The position numbers were made by a program, and so were the translations under genes. From a virus, in IMG/VR virus record IMGVR_UViG_3300031999_000170, positions 1 to 26,900 of that record: 26,900 bases of DNA, one strand, 5' to 3'. Position 1 is the stretch's first letter; every line of letters begins with the position of its first letter. Below are positions 8,200-15,392 of the stretch, piece after piece. A model generated the notes under the pieces. That model searched no databases and was not told where the DNA came from. It saw only the letters and a list, made by a program, of their open reading frames with translations.

Positions 8200-8613
8200 T
8201 CACTTGTTCTTGTCCGGCGCCCGCCCGCGCGGCATGACCTCCAACCGGCGCGGCCCGGTCAGACTCTCCTCGATGTACTTCGGACGCTCCGGCAGCGGCA
8301 CGTGCTCCTCGACCGCGCTGAGTGGCACGGAGGACAGTTCCAGGTACAGTTTCTTCCCCAGCCGGTCAAACAGCTTCCCGGCGTCCTTGATCGTGCGCTT
8401 GTTCTGGCAGGCGCCAACCACCGCCACGTACCGTGTGCCGTCGAATGTCGCCGACGCCGTGGCCTTCAGCCCCTTCGCCCACCCCAGAATCGTTTCGCGG
8501 ATGGCCGCTGCCCGCTTCCCTAACGGCGCCGCCGCCGCGATCCGCTTTTGGAGGTCGCCTAATTCGTCGATCAACTCCGCCGCTGTCGGCGTTTTCAAAG
8601 GTTCCTGTTTCAT
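8200..8613 (-). CDS. Unknown packaging-module protein
   Basis: This 137-residue protein starts MKQEPLKTPTAAELIDELGD at ATG 8613, with GGAG upstream and the previous stop only three bases away. It is helical at the start, with a conserved-looking centre RYVAVVGACQNKRTIKDAGK and KLFDRLGKKLYLELSSVPL, and a basic C-terminus. It has no recognised motif. It lies between the cysteine-motif protein and the holin-like gene. Its role is not known; position suggests a head or packaging accessory. Confidence 0.55.
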   Translation of the reverse strand: MKQEPLKTPTAAELIDELGDLQKRIAAAAPLGKRAAAIRETILGWAKGLKATASATFDGTRYVAVVGACQNKRTIKDAGKLFDRLGKKLYLELSSVPLSAVEEHVPLPERPKYIEESLTGPRRLEVMPRGRAPDKNK

Positions 8614-8616
8614 CTG

Positions 8617-9213
8617 CTACGCTCCTGCGCCCATCACCTGAAGCTGCATCGAGGTTGGCTTGGCGATTTGTTCCCGATCCACGAAGTGGCCCCGGTAGTA
8701 GTCCCCGGTGGGGTAGACCGCGTACGGCTTCATCTCCAGGTAGGCTCGCCCCAAGCTGTTCTCGATCCGATAGACGGCGTGAAAGAAGTTCCCGCGATCG
8801 ACGTGCGGAAAACCATCCACGCCGGCCGCGCGTGCCATCCGAACCCAGCGCGCCAACAGCGGCAGGCAGTCCCGCCACTCCATCTCGCACAAGAAGTGCA
8901 GGCGAAACACCTGGAACTCGAAATCATTGAGCAGTCGCCGGGCGATCAGGACGAAATCCGCGCAAAACTCGGCGTCTTTGTTCCCGAAGTTGAATCCCAT
9001 GCGCCGGCAGACCTCGGCCCTACTGGCGCGGTACAACCAGAGTCCCACCGCCTGAGCGTACCGATACCGGCCCAGCGCTCCCCGGAACGCCGACCGCAGC
9101 GCGCACCCGCACAGGACGGCCTCGGTCCGGCCTTGATAAGTCCCCAGACCGTGGCACTGGGCGCACCCGCGCCGTGCGTTCCCCAGCGCGACCCCTCGCA
9201 TCTCGTCCGTCAT
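8617..9213 (-). CDS. Terminase-linked protein with a CxxCxGxG-type zinc motif
   Basis: This 198-residue protein starts MTDEMRGVALGNARRG at ATG 9213, overlapping the TerL stop as ATGA; the much longer frame to 10902 is a shadow of TerL. It has a DnaJ-like zinc motif CAQCHGLGTY with a second pair LCGC 15 residues on. A long helical, aromatic-rich domain follows (DFVLIARRLLNDFEFQVFRLHFLCEMEWRDCLPLLARW) and the protein ends YYRGHFVDREQ. The zinc knuckle suggests nucleic-acid or protein binding. Coupling to TerL suggests a role in packaging or its control. No characterised family is recognised. Confidence 0.68.
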   Translation of the reverse strand: MTDEMRGVALGNARRGCAQCHGLGTYQGRTEAVLCGCALRSAFRGALGRYRYAQAVGLWLYRASRAEVCRRMGFNFGNKDAEFCADFVLIARRLLNDFEFQVFRLHFLCEMEWRDCLPLLARWVRMARAAGVDGFPHVDRGNFFHAVYRIENSLGRAYLEMKPYAVYPTGDYYRGHFVDREQIAKPTSMQLQVMGAGA

Positions 9214-10973
9214 AGCCTGATCGTCGGCGCCCGTTGCCCGGTGGTAATTCGTCGGCGACGGCCGTACCGGACTGCACCCCCGACCGCGCTCCGTGGCGGC
9301 GCTGGCCGCTTCAGCCCCAACAACCGCGCATCCGCCGGCGGTTGCTCCAGCCCCACCACCCCCAGGCCGAGCGCAAACACCTCGTCGTCGTGACAGCCGG
9401 CTTGCGCCGCCGGCTTCCCCGACGGATGGACCACGAACGTCCGGCACTCTGCCAGCGTGTTCGGATCCCGGATCACCACCGCCAACTCCCGGATCGCGGT
9501 GTCCAACTTGCTCACCAGTTGGAGCCGGGTGACCGTGGTGGTCAGCCACCCGAGGTGCGACAGAACGTTGTGCGCTTCCGGCGCGTATAGATCGTCCGGC
9601 TGCGGCTGCCGATGGTAGATCAAGGCCGGCGGATAACCCTGATGTTGAAGTTCCGTGAGGAGCGCCAACCCGGCGCCGTTCGCCTCCGGCACCACGAAGG
9701 CCCAGTTGTACCAACGGGCCAGGAGTGCGAGGTAAACTCCCGCGGGCGACGGTTCCAGGCGAGCGCGTAACTTGCAGACCTGCTCCCCGGTGTCCCGGTC
9801 CAGGACAGAACACACCGTGTAGTCCCGATCCGACGCCCCGACCGCCTGTGGTCCCACCGCGTCGATGCCTTCCGCCACGTCCACCCCGATGACGTACAGG
9901 CGCTCCCGGCCAGGCTTCTTGTAGAGCGTCACGACGCCGCCGCGCTCCTTCGGCATGAACTGGATGTGCGTTTTGGGGCCGAGCGCCACCTCCTCGAGCT
10001 CGCCCACCGGGGCGTCCCGAATGATCGGCATCCGCGCCAGGTGCTGGTGACTGAACCGCGGCCGCCCGCTGAACAGGAACGCCTCTTCCGGGCACCCTGG
10101 GTACTCCTGCCTGAAGGTGTCCGGGTTGTTGTCGCACTTGTTCCGGATGCACCACCGCCGCCAATGGAGTTGCTCGAGGCTCAGCCCGTACCGCTCGGCC
10201 AGCTCGTATTCCTCGTCGGTCAGCGACCGCTGGAACTGGTCCGCCGGCACGTCCAGGGCGCGCCGGTACTCCGGATGCTCCCACCACCCGCAGAAGATCG
10301 CCGTCCACTCGCATTCGCCCACTGGGTCGTTCGCCCGTTGCCAGAGCTGGTAGAACTCGTTGCCGATGCCGTTCGCCGTGCTCTCGACGACCACCATGGT
10401 CTCCGGATCGTCGGGCACCGACTGCATCAGGGCAGCCATCAGCGTCCGGGCATCCCGCCAGAACGCGAACTCGCTCAGGTGCAGGTACCGCAGCGAGAAC
10501 GCGCGGCCCTTCCGCACGTTGTTCGCGGTCGAGACCTTGATGTACGACTTGTTCGCCCAGCGCAGGATGCCCCGGTTGTCCTGCTTGAGCTTCGGTAGGC
10601 CGATCACGCCGCGGAACGGCTGATAGGTGTCCTGGAAATGCTTGTAGTAGCCGAAAATTTCCGCCGCCGCATCCAGGTCGTGGGCGACCACCATCCCCTT
10701 CTGGCCGGCGTTGAACGGAATTTCGTGGAAGAACCGCGCCGCGGTCGCCGTCGAGACGAAGACCTGCCGCGCCTTCAGGTAGATGATCCGGATCGGCCGG
10801 CGCTTCGCCCGGAGGTCCTCGACCGCCAGGAGCAGTTTCTCCGGCGCCGGCGCGAACGTGTAGGGGATGACGCGCCCCTGCTTGTCCTGGACGGAGAGAC
10901 ACTCCTCCGCAAAGGTGCGGTGAACCTGGAAGTCTCGGTAGGCCTCGGCCAGCGCTGCCCGCGTGAGTGGCAC
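9210..10973 (-). CDS. Terminase large subunit (DNA-packaging motor)
   Basis: This 587-residue protein starts MPLTRAALAEAYRDFQ at GTG 10973. It drives ATP-powered DNA packaging and cuts genome units. The N-terminal ATPase has a Walker A variant KARQVFVST (67-75), a Walker B with catalytic Glu, LHLSE (164-168), and the motif-III-like ESTANG (197-202). The C-terminal RNase-H-fold nuclease has GVDVAEG (D365), D384, E430 (VVPEANG) and HDDE (D529/D530). All key residues are present, so it looks functional. No clear ribosome site precedes the start; palindromic element copy 3 occupies the gap to the sigma gene. TerS lies two genes upstream. Confidence 0.95.
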   Translation of the reverse strand: MPLTRAALAEAYRDFQVHRTFAEECLSVQDKQGRVIPYTFAPAPEKLLLAVEDLRAKRRPIRIIYLKARQVFVSTATAARFFHEIPFNAGQKGMVVAHDLDAAAEIFGYYKHFQDTYQPFRGVIGLPKLKQDNRGILRWANKSYIKVSTANNVRKGRAFSLRYLHLSEFAFWRDARTLMAALMQSVPDDPETMVVVESTANGIGNEFYQLWQRANDPVGECEWTAIFCGWWEHPEYRRALDVPADQFQRSLTDEEYELAERYGLSLEQLHWRRWCIRNKCDNNPDTFRQEYPGCPEEAFLFSGRPRFSHQHLARMPIIRDAPVGELEEVALGPKTHIQFMPKERGGVVTLYKKPGRERLYVIGVDVAEGIDAVGPQAVGASDRDYTVCSVLDRDTGEQVCKLRARLEPSPAGVYLALLARWYNWAFVVPEANGAGLALLTELQHQGYPPALIYHRQPQPDDLYAPEAHNVLSHLGWLTTTVTRLQLVSKLDTAIRELAVVIRDPNTLAECRTFVVHPSGKPAAQAGCHDDEVFALGLGVVGLEQPPADARLLGLKRPAPPRSAVGGAVRYGRRRRITTGQRAPTIRL

Positions 10974-10992
10974 TACTGTACTGTCGGCGCCC

Positions 10993-11021
10993 GTGGGATA
11001 GGCTTCAGCCTGTCGCCGTCC
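10993..11021. repeat. PAEAGPT palindromic element, copy 3
   Basis: The stem GATAGGC / GCCTGTC (10997-11003, 11008-11014; one G-T pair) closes a TTCA loop and is flanked by GTGG and GCCGTCC like the other copies. It spans the sigma gene end and the gap before TerL. Here the frame differs: the element supplies the C-terminal codons and the TGA stop of the sigma gene. Confidence 0.7.
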
Positions 11022-11547
11022 GGGAGTATCCGGCCTGCTCGAGCGCTCGGCGCATACGCACCAACATCCGCTTGTTGAGTTGGCAGGCTCGGCTCTCGTT
11101 CACCCCGAGCGCCCTGCCTGTAGCCTTCAGGAATAGACCCTCGCCGTAGTAGAGCCGCGCCAACTCCCGATCCCGCGCCGGCAACGTCGCCAACGCCCTG
11201 GCGACTAGCGCGCGTTCTTTCTGCCGATCCAGGTCATCATCCACGGTCGGGTACTCAACTGCCCCCGACGACCCAACACCGATCCGGGGTGCGAGTTCCT
11301 CAGCGTAGTGCGACCGCCGGTAGTGATCCCACACGGCTCCACGCACCCGCCGCCAGGCGTAGCACGGGAAAGGGACGCCACGCGCCGCATCGTACGTCTC
11401 CGCCACCTGTAGGAGGGCCACCAAGGCCCAGGCCTCCAGATCGTCCAACTCAATCCACGGCGGCATGCGCCGCTTGACGCTCAGCGCGACCAACCGGGCC
11501 AGCCCACGGTACCGGACTACCAGTTCGTTACGCTCGTCGAGGTCCAC
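11005..11547 (-). CDS. RNA polymerase sigma factor, sigma-70 family (FliA/SigF-like)
   Basis: This 180-residue protein starts at GTG 11547 (MDLDERNELVVRYRGLARLV), overlapping the TerS gene by 20 bases. Region 2 (about 10-80) has the core-binding and -10 recognition pattern: ALSVKRRMPPWIELDDLEAW, then VAETYDAARGVPFPCYAWRR and VRGAVWDHYRR, as in FliA/SigF-type factors. Region 4 (about 115-170) has ALATLPARDRELARLYYGEG and a helix-turn-helix ATGRALGVNESRACQLNKRM. The linker is short and region 1.1 is absent. It probably redirects host polymerase to phage promoters, perhaps late ones. Its place between TerS and TerL is unusual. The last residues (SRTATG) come from the palindromic element. Confidence 0.88.
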   Translation of the reverse strand: MDLDERNELVVRYRGLARLVALSVKRRMPPWIELDDLEAWALVALLQVAETYDAARGVPFPCYAWRRVRGAVWDHYRRSHYAEELAPRIGVGSSGAVEYPTVDDDLDRQKERALVARALATLPARDRELARLYYGEGLFLKATGRALGVNESRACQLNKRMLVRMRRALEQAGYSRTATG

Positions 11548-12001
11548 CGCGGTTGCCTCGCTCGAAGACGGCTCGGAGGCGATCCATGGTGAGGAGGGTC
11601 GGATCGCTCGGCTGATCGCCGCCGGTTGGGACCCGTGCCTGCCCGGCGGTGACTAACTCAATCAACCGCTTCACCGCTTGCAGACGTGCGTAGTGGTCAG
11701 GCCCCAGATCTACGGTGTCGCCCTCCTTGGTGGCCACTACCTTGGTCGCCTGGAGCCCGTCTCCAATGACCTCGACCGCGCGCGCCACCAAGCCGCGCAG
11801 CGCCGCGTGGTGCTCGGCCAGGAATGTGGCCAGCTCGACCTGTGTCTCCGGCTGCTGCGCCTCGCGCGACGCCCACTGCCGCGAGATGCCGGTCTCACGT
11901 GCAACCTGCGCGACGGCCTTGCCTGCCACGAGCCCCGCCGCGATCTTGCGCCGCCTGGCCGTGGTACGAGCCTTCGCCGGCCGTGAGATCTTTTTCGGCA
12001 C
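11528..12001 (-). CDS. Terminase small subunit-like DNA-binding protein
   Basis: This 157-residue protein starts at GTG 12001 (MPKKISRPAKARTTARRRK). A basic tail is followed by a helix-turn-helix: KIAAGLVAGKAVAQVARETG then SRQWASREAQQPE, which matches the DNA-binding end of small terminases. A long helical oligomerisation part follows (HAALRGLVARAVEVIGDGLQ) and a flexible C-terminus. It is the first gene of the leftward late module and lies one gene ahead of TerL. It would recognise the packaging site and regulate TerL. A plain transcription regulator is the main alternative. Confidence 0.75.
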   Translation of the reverse strand: MPKKISRPAKARTTARRRKIAAGLVAGKAVAQVARETGISRQWASREAQQPETQVELATFLAEHHAALRGLVARAVEVIGDGLQATKVVATKEGDTVDLGPDHYARLQAVKRLIELVTAGQARVPTGGDQPSDPTLLTMDRLRAVFERGNRGGPRRA

Positions 12002-12231
12002 GCCACCATACGTCGTCGCGAGCCGACGACGCCTTCAGACCTCTGCGGGCTGGTGCGCCCACGCCCGCAGCGCATCCCCACATCCCTCTATAGGAGAAGT
12101 ATAGGCGAAAACCCACGCGGGTGGGTGGGTTGCCGGAACGCCCACTCACCCACTGGATGTCCTTTCTTCTGAATTCTGTATCAATAATGATGGGCCCCCT
12201 CTAGACGGGTACTCCGGTCTCGGTTCAACCA

Positions 12232-12285
12232 GGACCCCAGTGCTGGTGTCCGGAAATGAACACCAGTACCCCAGTGCAGGTGTCC
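12232..12285. repeat. Two 20-bp direct repeats (operator or iteron candidates)
   Basis: Copy A (12232-12251) is GGACCCCAGTGCTGGTGTCC and copy B (12266-12285) is GTACCCCAGTGCAGGTGTCC; 18 of 20 bases match. They start 34 bases apart. An inverted repeat CTGGTGT / ACACCAG (12243-12249, 12260-12266) links them. Copy B ends 20 bases before the -35 box at 12306. They could be regulator sites or short replication iterons used by the protein at 12620-13624. Confidence 0.6.
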
Positions 12286-12305
12286 ACCCCGACTAAAAAT
12301 ACTTC

Positions 12306-12335
12306 TTGACAGCCCTCGCAGTTTTGCGCTTAAAT
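12306..12335 (+). promoter_or_regulatory. Sigma-70-type promoter for the early operon, likely leaderless
   Basis: A perfect TTGACA (12306-12311) is followed after 18 bases by TTAAAT (12330-12335), four of six matches to TATAAT. A start seven or eight bases on would fall on or beside the ATG at 12343. No ribosome-binding sequence precedes that ATG, so the mRNA may be leaderless. Confidence 0.55.
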
Positions 12336-12342
12336 CAGAAAC

Positions 12343-12561
12343 ATGCGGGCACCTCTAACCCTGGCTGAGGCTGCCCGCACCTTACGCACCGGTCGGCCCC
12401 GCTCCCGCGTACGCGAGGCCGCTCGCCTCCTGAAGTCAGCCGTCCGCCACTGTCGGGGCGGCCGGCCTCGCACCCGCAAGCACCTCATCGGTCGCTACTG
12501 CGAGTGCCCTGATTGTCGTCTGCGCCGCAAGACGGCTCTGAAGCCCAAACCCCCGGCCTAA
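12343..12561 (+). CDS. Small basic protein with a CxCxxC motif
   Basis: This 72-residue protein starts MRAPLTLAEAARTLRTGRPR at ATG 12343, right behind the promoter and without a Shine-Dalgarno sequence. It is strongly basic with many Arg/Lys residues. It carries RYCECPDCRLRRK (a C-x-C-x2-C cluster at about residues 53-58) plus one earlier Cys, enough for a small zinc or nucleic-acid-binding knuckle. As first gene of the early operon it could be a regulator, but no family is recognised. Confidence 0.55.
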   Translation: MRAPLTLAEAARTLRTGRPRSRVREAARLLKSAVRHCRGGRPRTRKHLIGRYCECPDCRLRRKTALKPKPPA

Positions 12562-12619
12562 GCGGGTTCCAGAGTATCTGTTATCGGAAGTCGCAGGCCG
12601 GGAGAAGGAGAATGGGCCC

Positions 12620-13624
12620 GTGGCATCGCCAGCCCGGAAGCCGCTTGAGGCCGTGTCTGAGCGCCGACCGACAGGGCTTCCGGACTGGCTGCATGACTTC
12701 ACGGCCTTCCCCCGTGATTTCTTCAAGCGGGCAGCCCCAAGGTTGACCCATGGGGCCCTGCTCTGTTTCTGCATCGTGCAGGAGGAGACCATCGGCAAGC
12801 CACGCGCTCGTGGCACTCCTCCGCCGGAGATTTCGGAGCCGATCACCGAGACGGAGTTCGCACAGTGGACCGGTCTCACGGTTTGGGGCATCCGGAAGGC
12901 GCTCCACGAACTCGACGATCTCGGCCTGATCCGCCGCCGGAAGCGTGGCCGCGAGTACTGCTACGCTGTCGAGCCCACCCGCCTGTTCACTCTCCCTCAG
13001 CGAGCCCGCCGCAGCCTGGACCGCACCGCTAAGCCGGCGACCGTCGAGCCGATCCCGATTCGCCTGACCTGTCCACTGGGTGCCGAGTGCCCTGTCTCAG
13101 AGGTCTACGACGCTCCAGACGGCCTCACCAACAGCACCCGTGACGCGGGCGAACAGAAGGCGAAGGATACAGGGACTCCGGTACCCGTATCCTTCGCCGC
13201 ACCTTCGCCCTCTCCGAATGGCGATCTTCGCTCGATGCTGGAGCGCACGTTGAGTGCCAAACTACACTCCGTGCCCGACCAGGCCGTGCTGCTCCTCATC
13301 GCCAAGTGCCTCGGCGACGCCCCGATCGGCGAGCTCGAAGCCGCCATCGAGTTGAAGCGCGACAAGGTACGGAGTTGGCCCTTCGTCCCGCTGCTCGCCA
13401 AGGACTGCCGCGTCGCCTGGGAGCGCCTGGGTCGCCCGGCGTCCTACGACGCACTCCTCGACGAGTTGGTCGATGCAACCGGCGATGCCGCGCTCGCCGT
13501 CGCCCGGAAGATCCTGGCGCATCCTGCCTGCGCCGCGCAGCAGCGCACGCAGCTCCTGCGCATGTTCCCCGGCCTCCACTGGGAGGCCCACAACCCGGAG
13601 GTTCCCCATGCCCATCCGCCCTGA
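12620..13624 (+). CDS. Winged-helix protein, likely replication initiator or organiser
   Basis: This 334-residue protein starts at GTG 12620 (MASPARKPLEAVSERRPTG), with AAGGAG nine bases upstream. Residues about 20-115 form a winged-helix domain: LPDWLHDFTAFPRDFFK, then LTHGALLCFCIVQEE, a recognition-helix region TETEFAQWTGLTVWGIRKAL, and the wing-like LDDLGLIRRRKRGREY. A flexible Pro/Ser-rich linker leads to a C-terminal helical domain (DLRSMLERTLSAKLHSVPDQ, about 195 on). This layout fits phage and plasmid initiators or DnaD-like replication organisers, and the direct repeats lie upstream. A transcription regulator remains possible; no helicase or primase gene was seen nearby. Confidence 0.62.
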   Translation: MASPARKPLEAVSERRPTGLPDWLHDFTAFPRDFFKRAAPRLTHGALLCFCIVQEETIGKPRARGTPPPEISEPITETEFAQWTGLTVWGIRKALHELDDLGLIRRRKRGREYCYAVEPTRLFTLPQRARRSLDRTAKPATVEPIPIRLTCPLGAECPVSEVYDAPDGLTNSTRDAGEQKAKDTGTPVPVSFAAPSPSPNGDLRSMLERTLSAKLHSVPDQAVLLLIAKCLGDAPIGELEAAIELKRDKVRSWPFVPLLAKDCRVAWERLGRPASYDALLDELVDATGDAALAVARKILAHPACAAQQRTQLLRMFPGLHWEAHNPEVPHAHPP

Positions 13625-14006
13625 CCTCCGCCAGTACTACGGCCGCGAGTGGCGCACCGTCATCCGCCCGCGCATCCTGGCCCGCGCAGGTAACCAGTGC
13701 GAAGACTGCCACGTGCCCGACCGGGCCACCGTGGCTCGGTCGGGAGGTGGATGGCGGCACGCGGACAACTGGTATGCCCCGGACGGTAGGAGTCCCTGGA
13801 ACTGGGGCCGCAAGAGTGTGCGCCACGTCCGCATCGTCCTCACCGTCGCCCACCTCAACCACGATCCCGCCGACAACCGCGACGAGAACCTGATGGCGCT
13901 CTGCCAGTGGTGTCACCTCCACCACGACCGCAGCCACCACAAGGATACGCGGTGCGTGCGCAAAGACGCTCGCCGGCCGCTCCTGGCCGGCCAGGAGGCC
14001 GCATGA
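13608..14006 (+). CDS. HNH endonuclease
   Basis: This 132-residue protein starts MPIRPDLRQYYGREWRTVIR at ATG 13608, inside the end of the previous gene (17-base overlap). It has a zinc pair CEDC (31-34), the beta-hairpin LTVAHLNHDPADN (about 78-90; H82 as candidate metal/active His, N90), and a second zinc pair CQWC (99-102) followed by HLHHDRSHH. The order Cys pair, AH-x-NHD, N, Cys pair, H is the HNH/McrA-like beta-beta-alpha metal fold. It would nick or cut DNA. It is far from the terminase genes, so a role in replication, recombination or homing is as likely as packaging. Confidence 0.85.
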   Translation: MPIRPDLRQYYGREWRTVIRPRILARAGNQCEDCHVPDRATVARSGGGWRHADNWYAPDGRSPWNWGRKSVRHVRIVLTVAHLNHDPADNRDENLMALCQWCHLHHDRSHHKDTRCVRKDARRPLLAGQEAA

Positions 14007-14305
14007 GACCGCACGTGGACAACCGCGCTCGTTGCCCCGCCTCCTTCTTCCGTCGGCAACCGCCGCGTCGCCGAGGTATCACAACACCCGAAGGCATCGG
14101 CTTCCGCGACGGCCGGTATGACCGCCACTGCCTTCCCGCGCTCCAGTTCCGCCGATCCGAGGACTGGCTCGCCTGGCTGCGTGGCTGGCGCGCCGGCCAG
14201 GAGGACCTGCGCCAGGCGGACCTCAAGAACTTCGGCGCGACCCTGCGCCTGCCCTCCCCCGAAAACCGTCAACTAACGTCAAGTGCAGGAGGTGCCGCCG
14301 CATGA
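14003..14305 (+). CDS. Rmf/CrpP-like small protein
   Basis: This 100-residue protein starts MRPHVDNRARCPASFFRRQP at ATG 14003, overlapping the HNH stop as ATGA. The segment IGFRDGRYDRHCLPALQFRR followed by SEDWLAWLRGWRAGQED resembles the 'G-F-x-x-G ... C-P ... R-x-x-W-L-x-GWR-x-G' pattern of the Rmf/CrpP fold. In bacteria Rmf helps inactivate ribosomes by dimerising them; phage copies are uncharacterised. The resemblance is short and was judged by eye, so the fold is plausible and the function is inference. Confidence 0.5.
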   Translation: MRPHVDNRARCPASFFRRQPPRRRGITTPEGIGFRDGRYDRHCLPALQFRRSEDWLAWLRGWRAGQEDLRQADLKNFGATLRLPSPENRQLTSSAGGAAA

Positions 14306-14616
14306 GCTGGGAAGCGAAAATCCTGCCAGTCTCCCCTCGGGCCCGCGAATGGATGGAGGTGCTCGGGAGCCTCACCGTGCGCGTCCTCGAGCCGTTCCCC
14401 GTCCGCAACTGCGCCTGCGGTGGCTACGCCGATTTCTATCGCTTGGACGTCGCCAGTCTGACCGTCGAGCAGCGCGACCGTTTATGCGCGCACCTCACCG
14501 AGCAGTTCGATCTGCCCATGCCCTTCGTCCAGCACTTGATGGACAACCCCGACCACGGCGTCCCCATCCTCGCCGAGGACGTCTACCTGCCTCTGCCCCT
14601 GGCCTACGTGGTGTGA
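14302..14616 (+). CDS. Small unknown protein
   Basis: This 104-residue acidic protein starts MSWEAKILPVSPRAREWMEV at ATG 14302, in an ATGA overlap with the previous gene. It has a C-x-C pair (CACGGYADFYRLD, near residues 37-39) and a conserved-looking C-terminal half FDLPMPFVQHLMDNPDHGVP. It shows no membrane helix. It is probably cotranslated with its neighbours. No family is recognised. Confidence 0.55.
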   Translation: MSWEAKILPVSPRAREWMEVLGSLTVRVLEPFPVRNCACGGYADFYRLDVASLTVEQRDRLCAHLTEQFDLPMPFVQHLMDNPDHGVPILAEDVYLPLPLAYVV

Positions 14617-14619
14617 GTC

Positions 14620-15117
14620 ATGCGGACACGAACGACCCTCTATCTCGAAACGACGGAGGTCTCCCCAGAGCGCACCGCAGCCGAGGTCGTCGCTCTCCTG
14701 GTGCGAACCGGCGCGCGAGAGATTGCGATGTCCTACGACGGGGGCCAGAAAGTGGTCGGTTTGCGCTTCGTCATCCAAGTCGGTCCACATCAATTACTGT
14801 TCGCACTGCCGGCGCGCACCGCGCCGGTTTACGACTATCTACTCCGCCAGATCAAGGCGCGACGCACGTGGTACGGCAACCAAGACCAGACCAACAAGCT
14901 GCGCGCGAAGGCGGAACGAATCGCCTGGCGGCAACTACTCCGCTGGATACAGGCACAGGTGGCGATGATCCAGACCGGCATGGTGCAGACCCACGAAGTC
15001 TTCCTGCCGTATTTGCAACAGGGCGGCCAGACCCTGTTCGAGGCGTTCATTGAGCGCGGTCTGAAAGCGCTTCCGGCACCCGCAGTAGAAACCACTCAAC
15101 CGAGGGAGGTTGTATGA
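14620..15117 (+). CDS. Widespread phage protein of unknown function
   Basis: This 165-residue protein starts MRTRTTLYLETTEVSPERTA at ATG 14620, three bases after the previous stop. It has an N-terminal alpha/beta part (AAEVVALLVRTGAREIAMSY, then KVVGLRFVIQVGPHQLLFAL) and a helical C-terminal half (ERIAWRQLLRWIQAQVAMIQ, then EVFLPYLQQGGQTLFEAF). Proteins with this 'W-R-x-(L/I)-x-x-W-(I/V)-(E/Q)-AQ ... VFLPYL' pattern recur in phages and prophages of high-GC bacteria without assigned function. An early nucleic-acid-related role is likely from context. Confidence 0.62.
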   Translation: MRTRTTLYLETTEVSPERTAAEVVALLVRTGAREIAMSYDGGQKVVGLRFVIQVGPHQLLFALPARTAPVYDYLLRQIKARRTWYGNQDQTNKLRAKAERIAWRQLLRWIQAQVAMIQTGMVQTHEVFLPYLQQGGQTLFEAFIERGLKALPAPAVETTQPREVV

Positions 15118-15392
15118 AGCAGCCACGCGATCCGGAGACCCCCAACGAGTGGCAACTCGCCGTCGATGCCGCCGATGCCTGCCTGGCGCTCGACGCGGCG
15201 CGGCAGTACGGGATGGACGAAACGGTCAACGCGATCGCGCAAGCCGCCGACGCCGAGACTCAGCGCCAGGCCCGCATCGCCGCCGGCGTCGAGCACACCT
15301 GCGTGGTCTGCGGCTGCTCGGAGTCCCGCGTCTGGGCCAAGCCAAACCTGTGCAGCCGCTGCGCTTCTGCGGCCAGGCAGGCCTACCCATGA
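15114..15392 (+). CDS. Zinc-ribbon-like small protein
   Basis: This 92-residue protein starts MKQPRDPETPNEWQLAVDAA at ATG 15114, in a TATGA overlap with the previous gene. A helical, Ala-rich N-terminal two thirds leads to two cysteine pairs, CVVCGC (about 63-68) and CSRC (about 80-83), spaced as in a small zinc ribbon. It could bind DNA, RNA or protein. It is one of several cysteine-pair proteins in this operon and is not recognised further. Confidence 0.58.
   Translation: MKQPRDPETPNEWQLAVDAADACLALDAARQYGMDETVNAIAQAADAETQRQARIAAGVEHTCVVCGCSESRVWAKPNLCSRCASAARQAYP

Larger units (their letters stand above)
12002..12342. promoter_or_regulatory. Divergent control region between late and early operons
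   Basis: This 341-base gap separates the leftward packaging genes from the rightward early operon and holds no convincing gene. It contains a hairpin ACCCAC / GTGGGT (12111-12116, 12121-12126), the direct repeats at 12232-12285 and the promoter at 12306-12335. It also holds an AT-richer stretch at about 12160-12200. On the minus strand TATACT (12104-12099) could be a -10 element for the late operon, but no good -35 was seen. It is the best place for divergent promoters and possibly an origin. Confidence 0.6.

Noticed and set aside
8617-10902. Long minus-strand frame of 761 codons overlapping TerL
   Set aside because: Most of it is out of frame with TerL and Arg/Gly-rich; only the part from 9213 to 8617 looks coding.
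12111-12142. G-quadruplex or hairpin control element (G3-T-G3-T-G3)
   Set aside because: Only three full G-tracts are present, so a stable quadruplex is not supported; only the short hairpin is noted.
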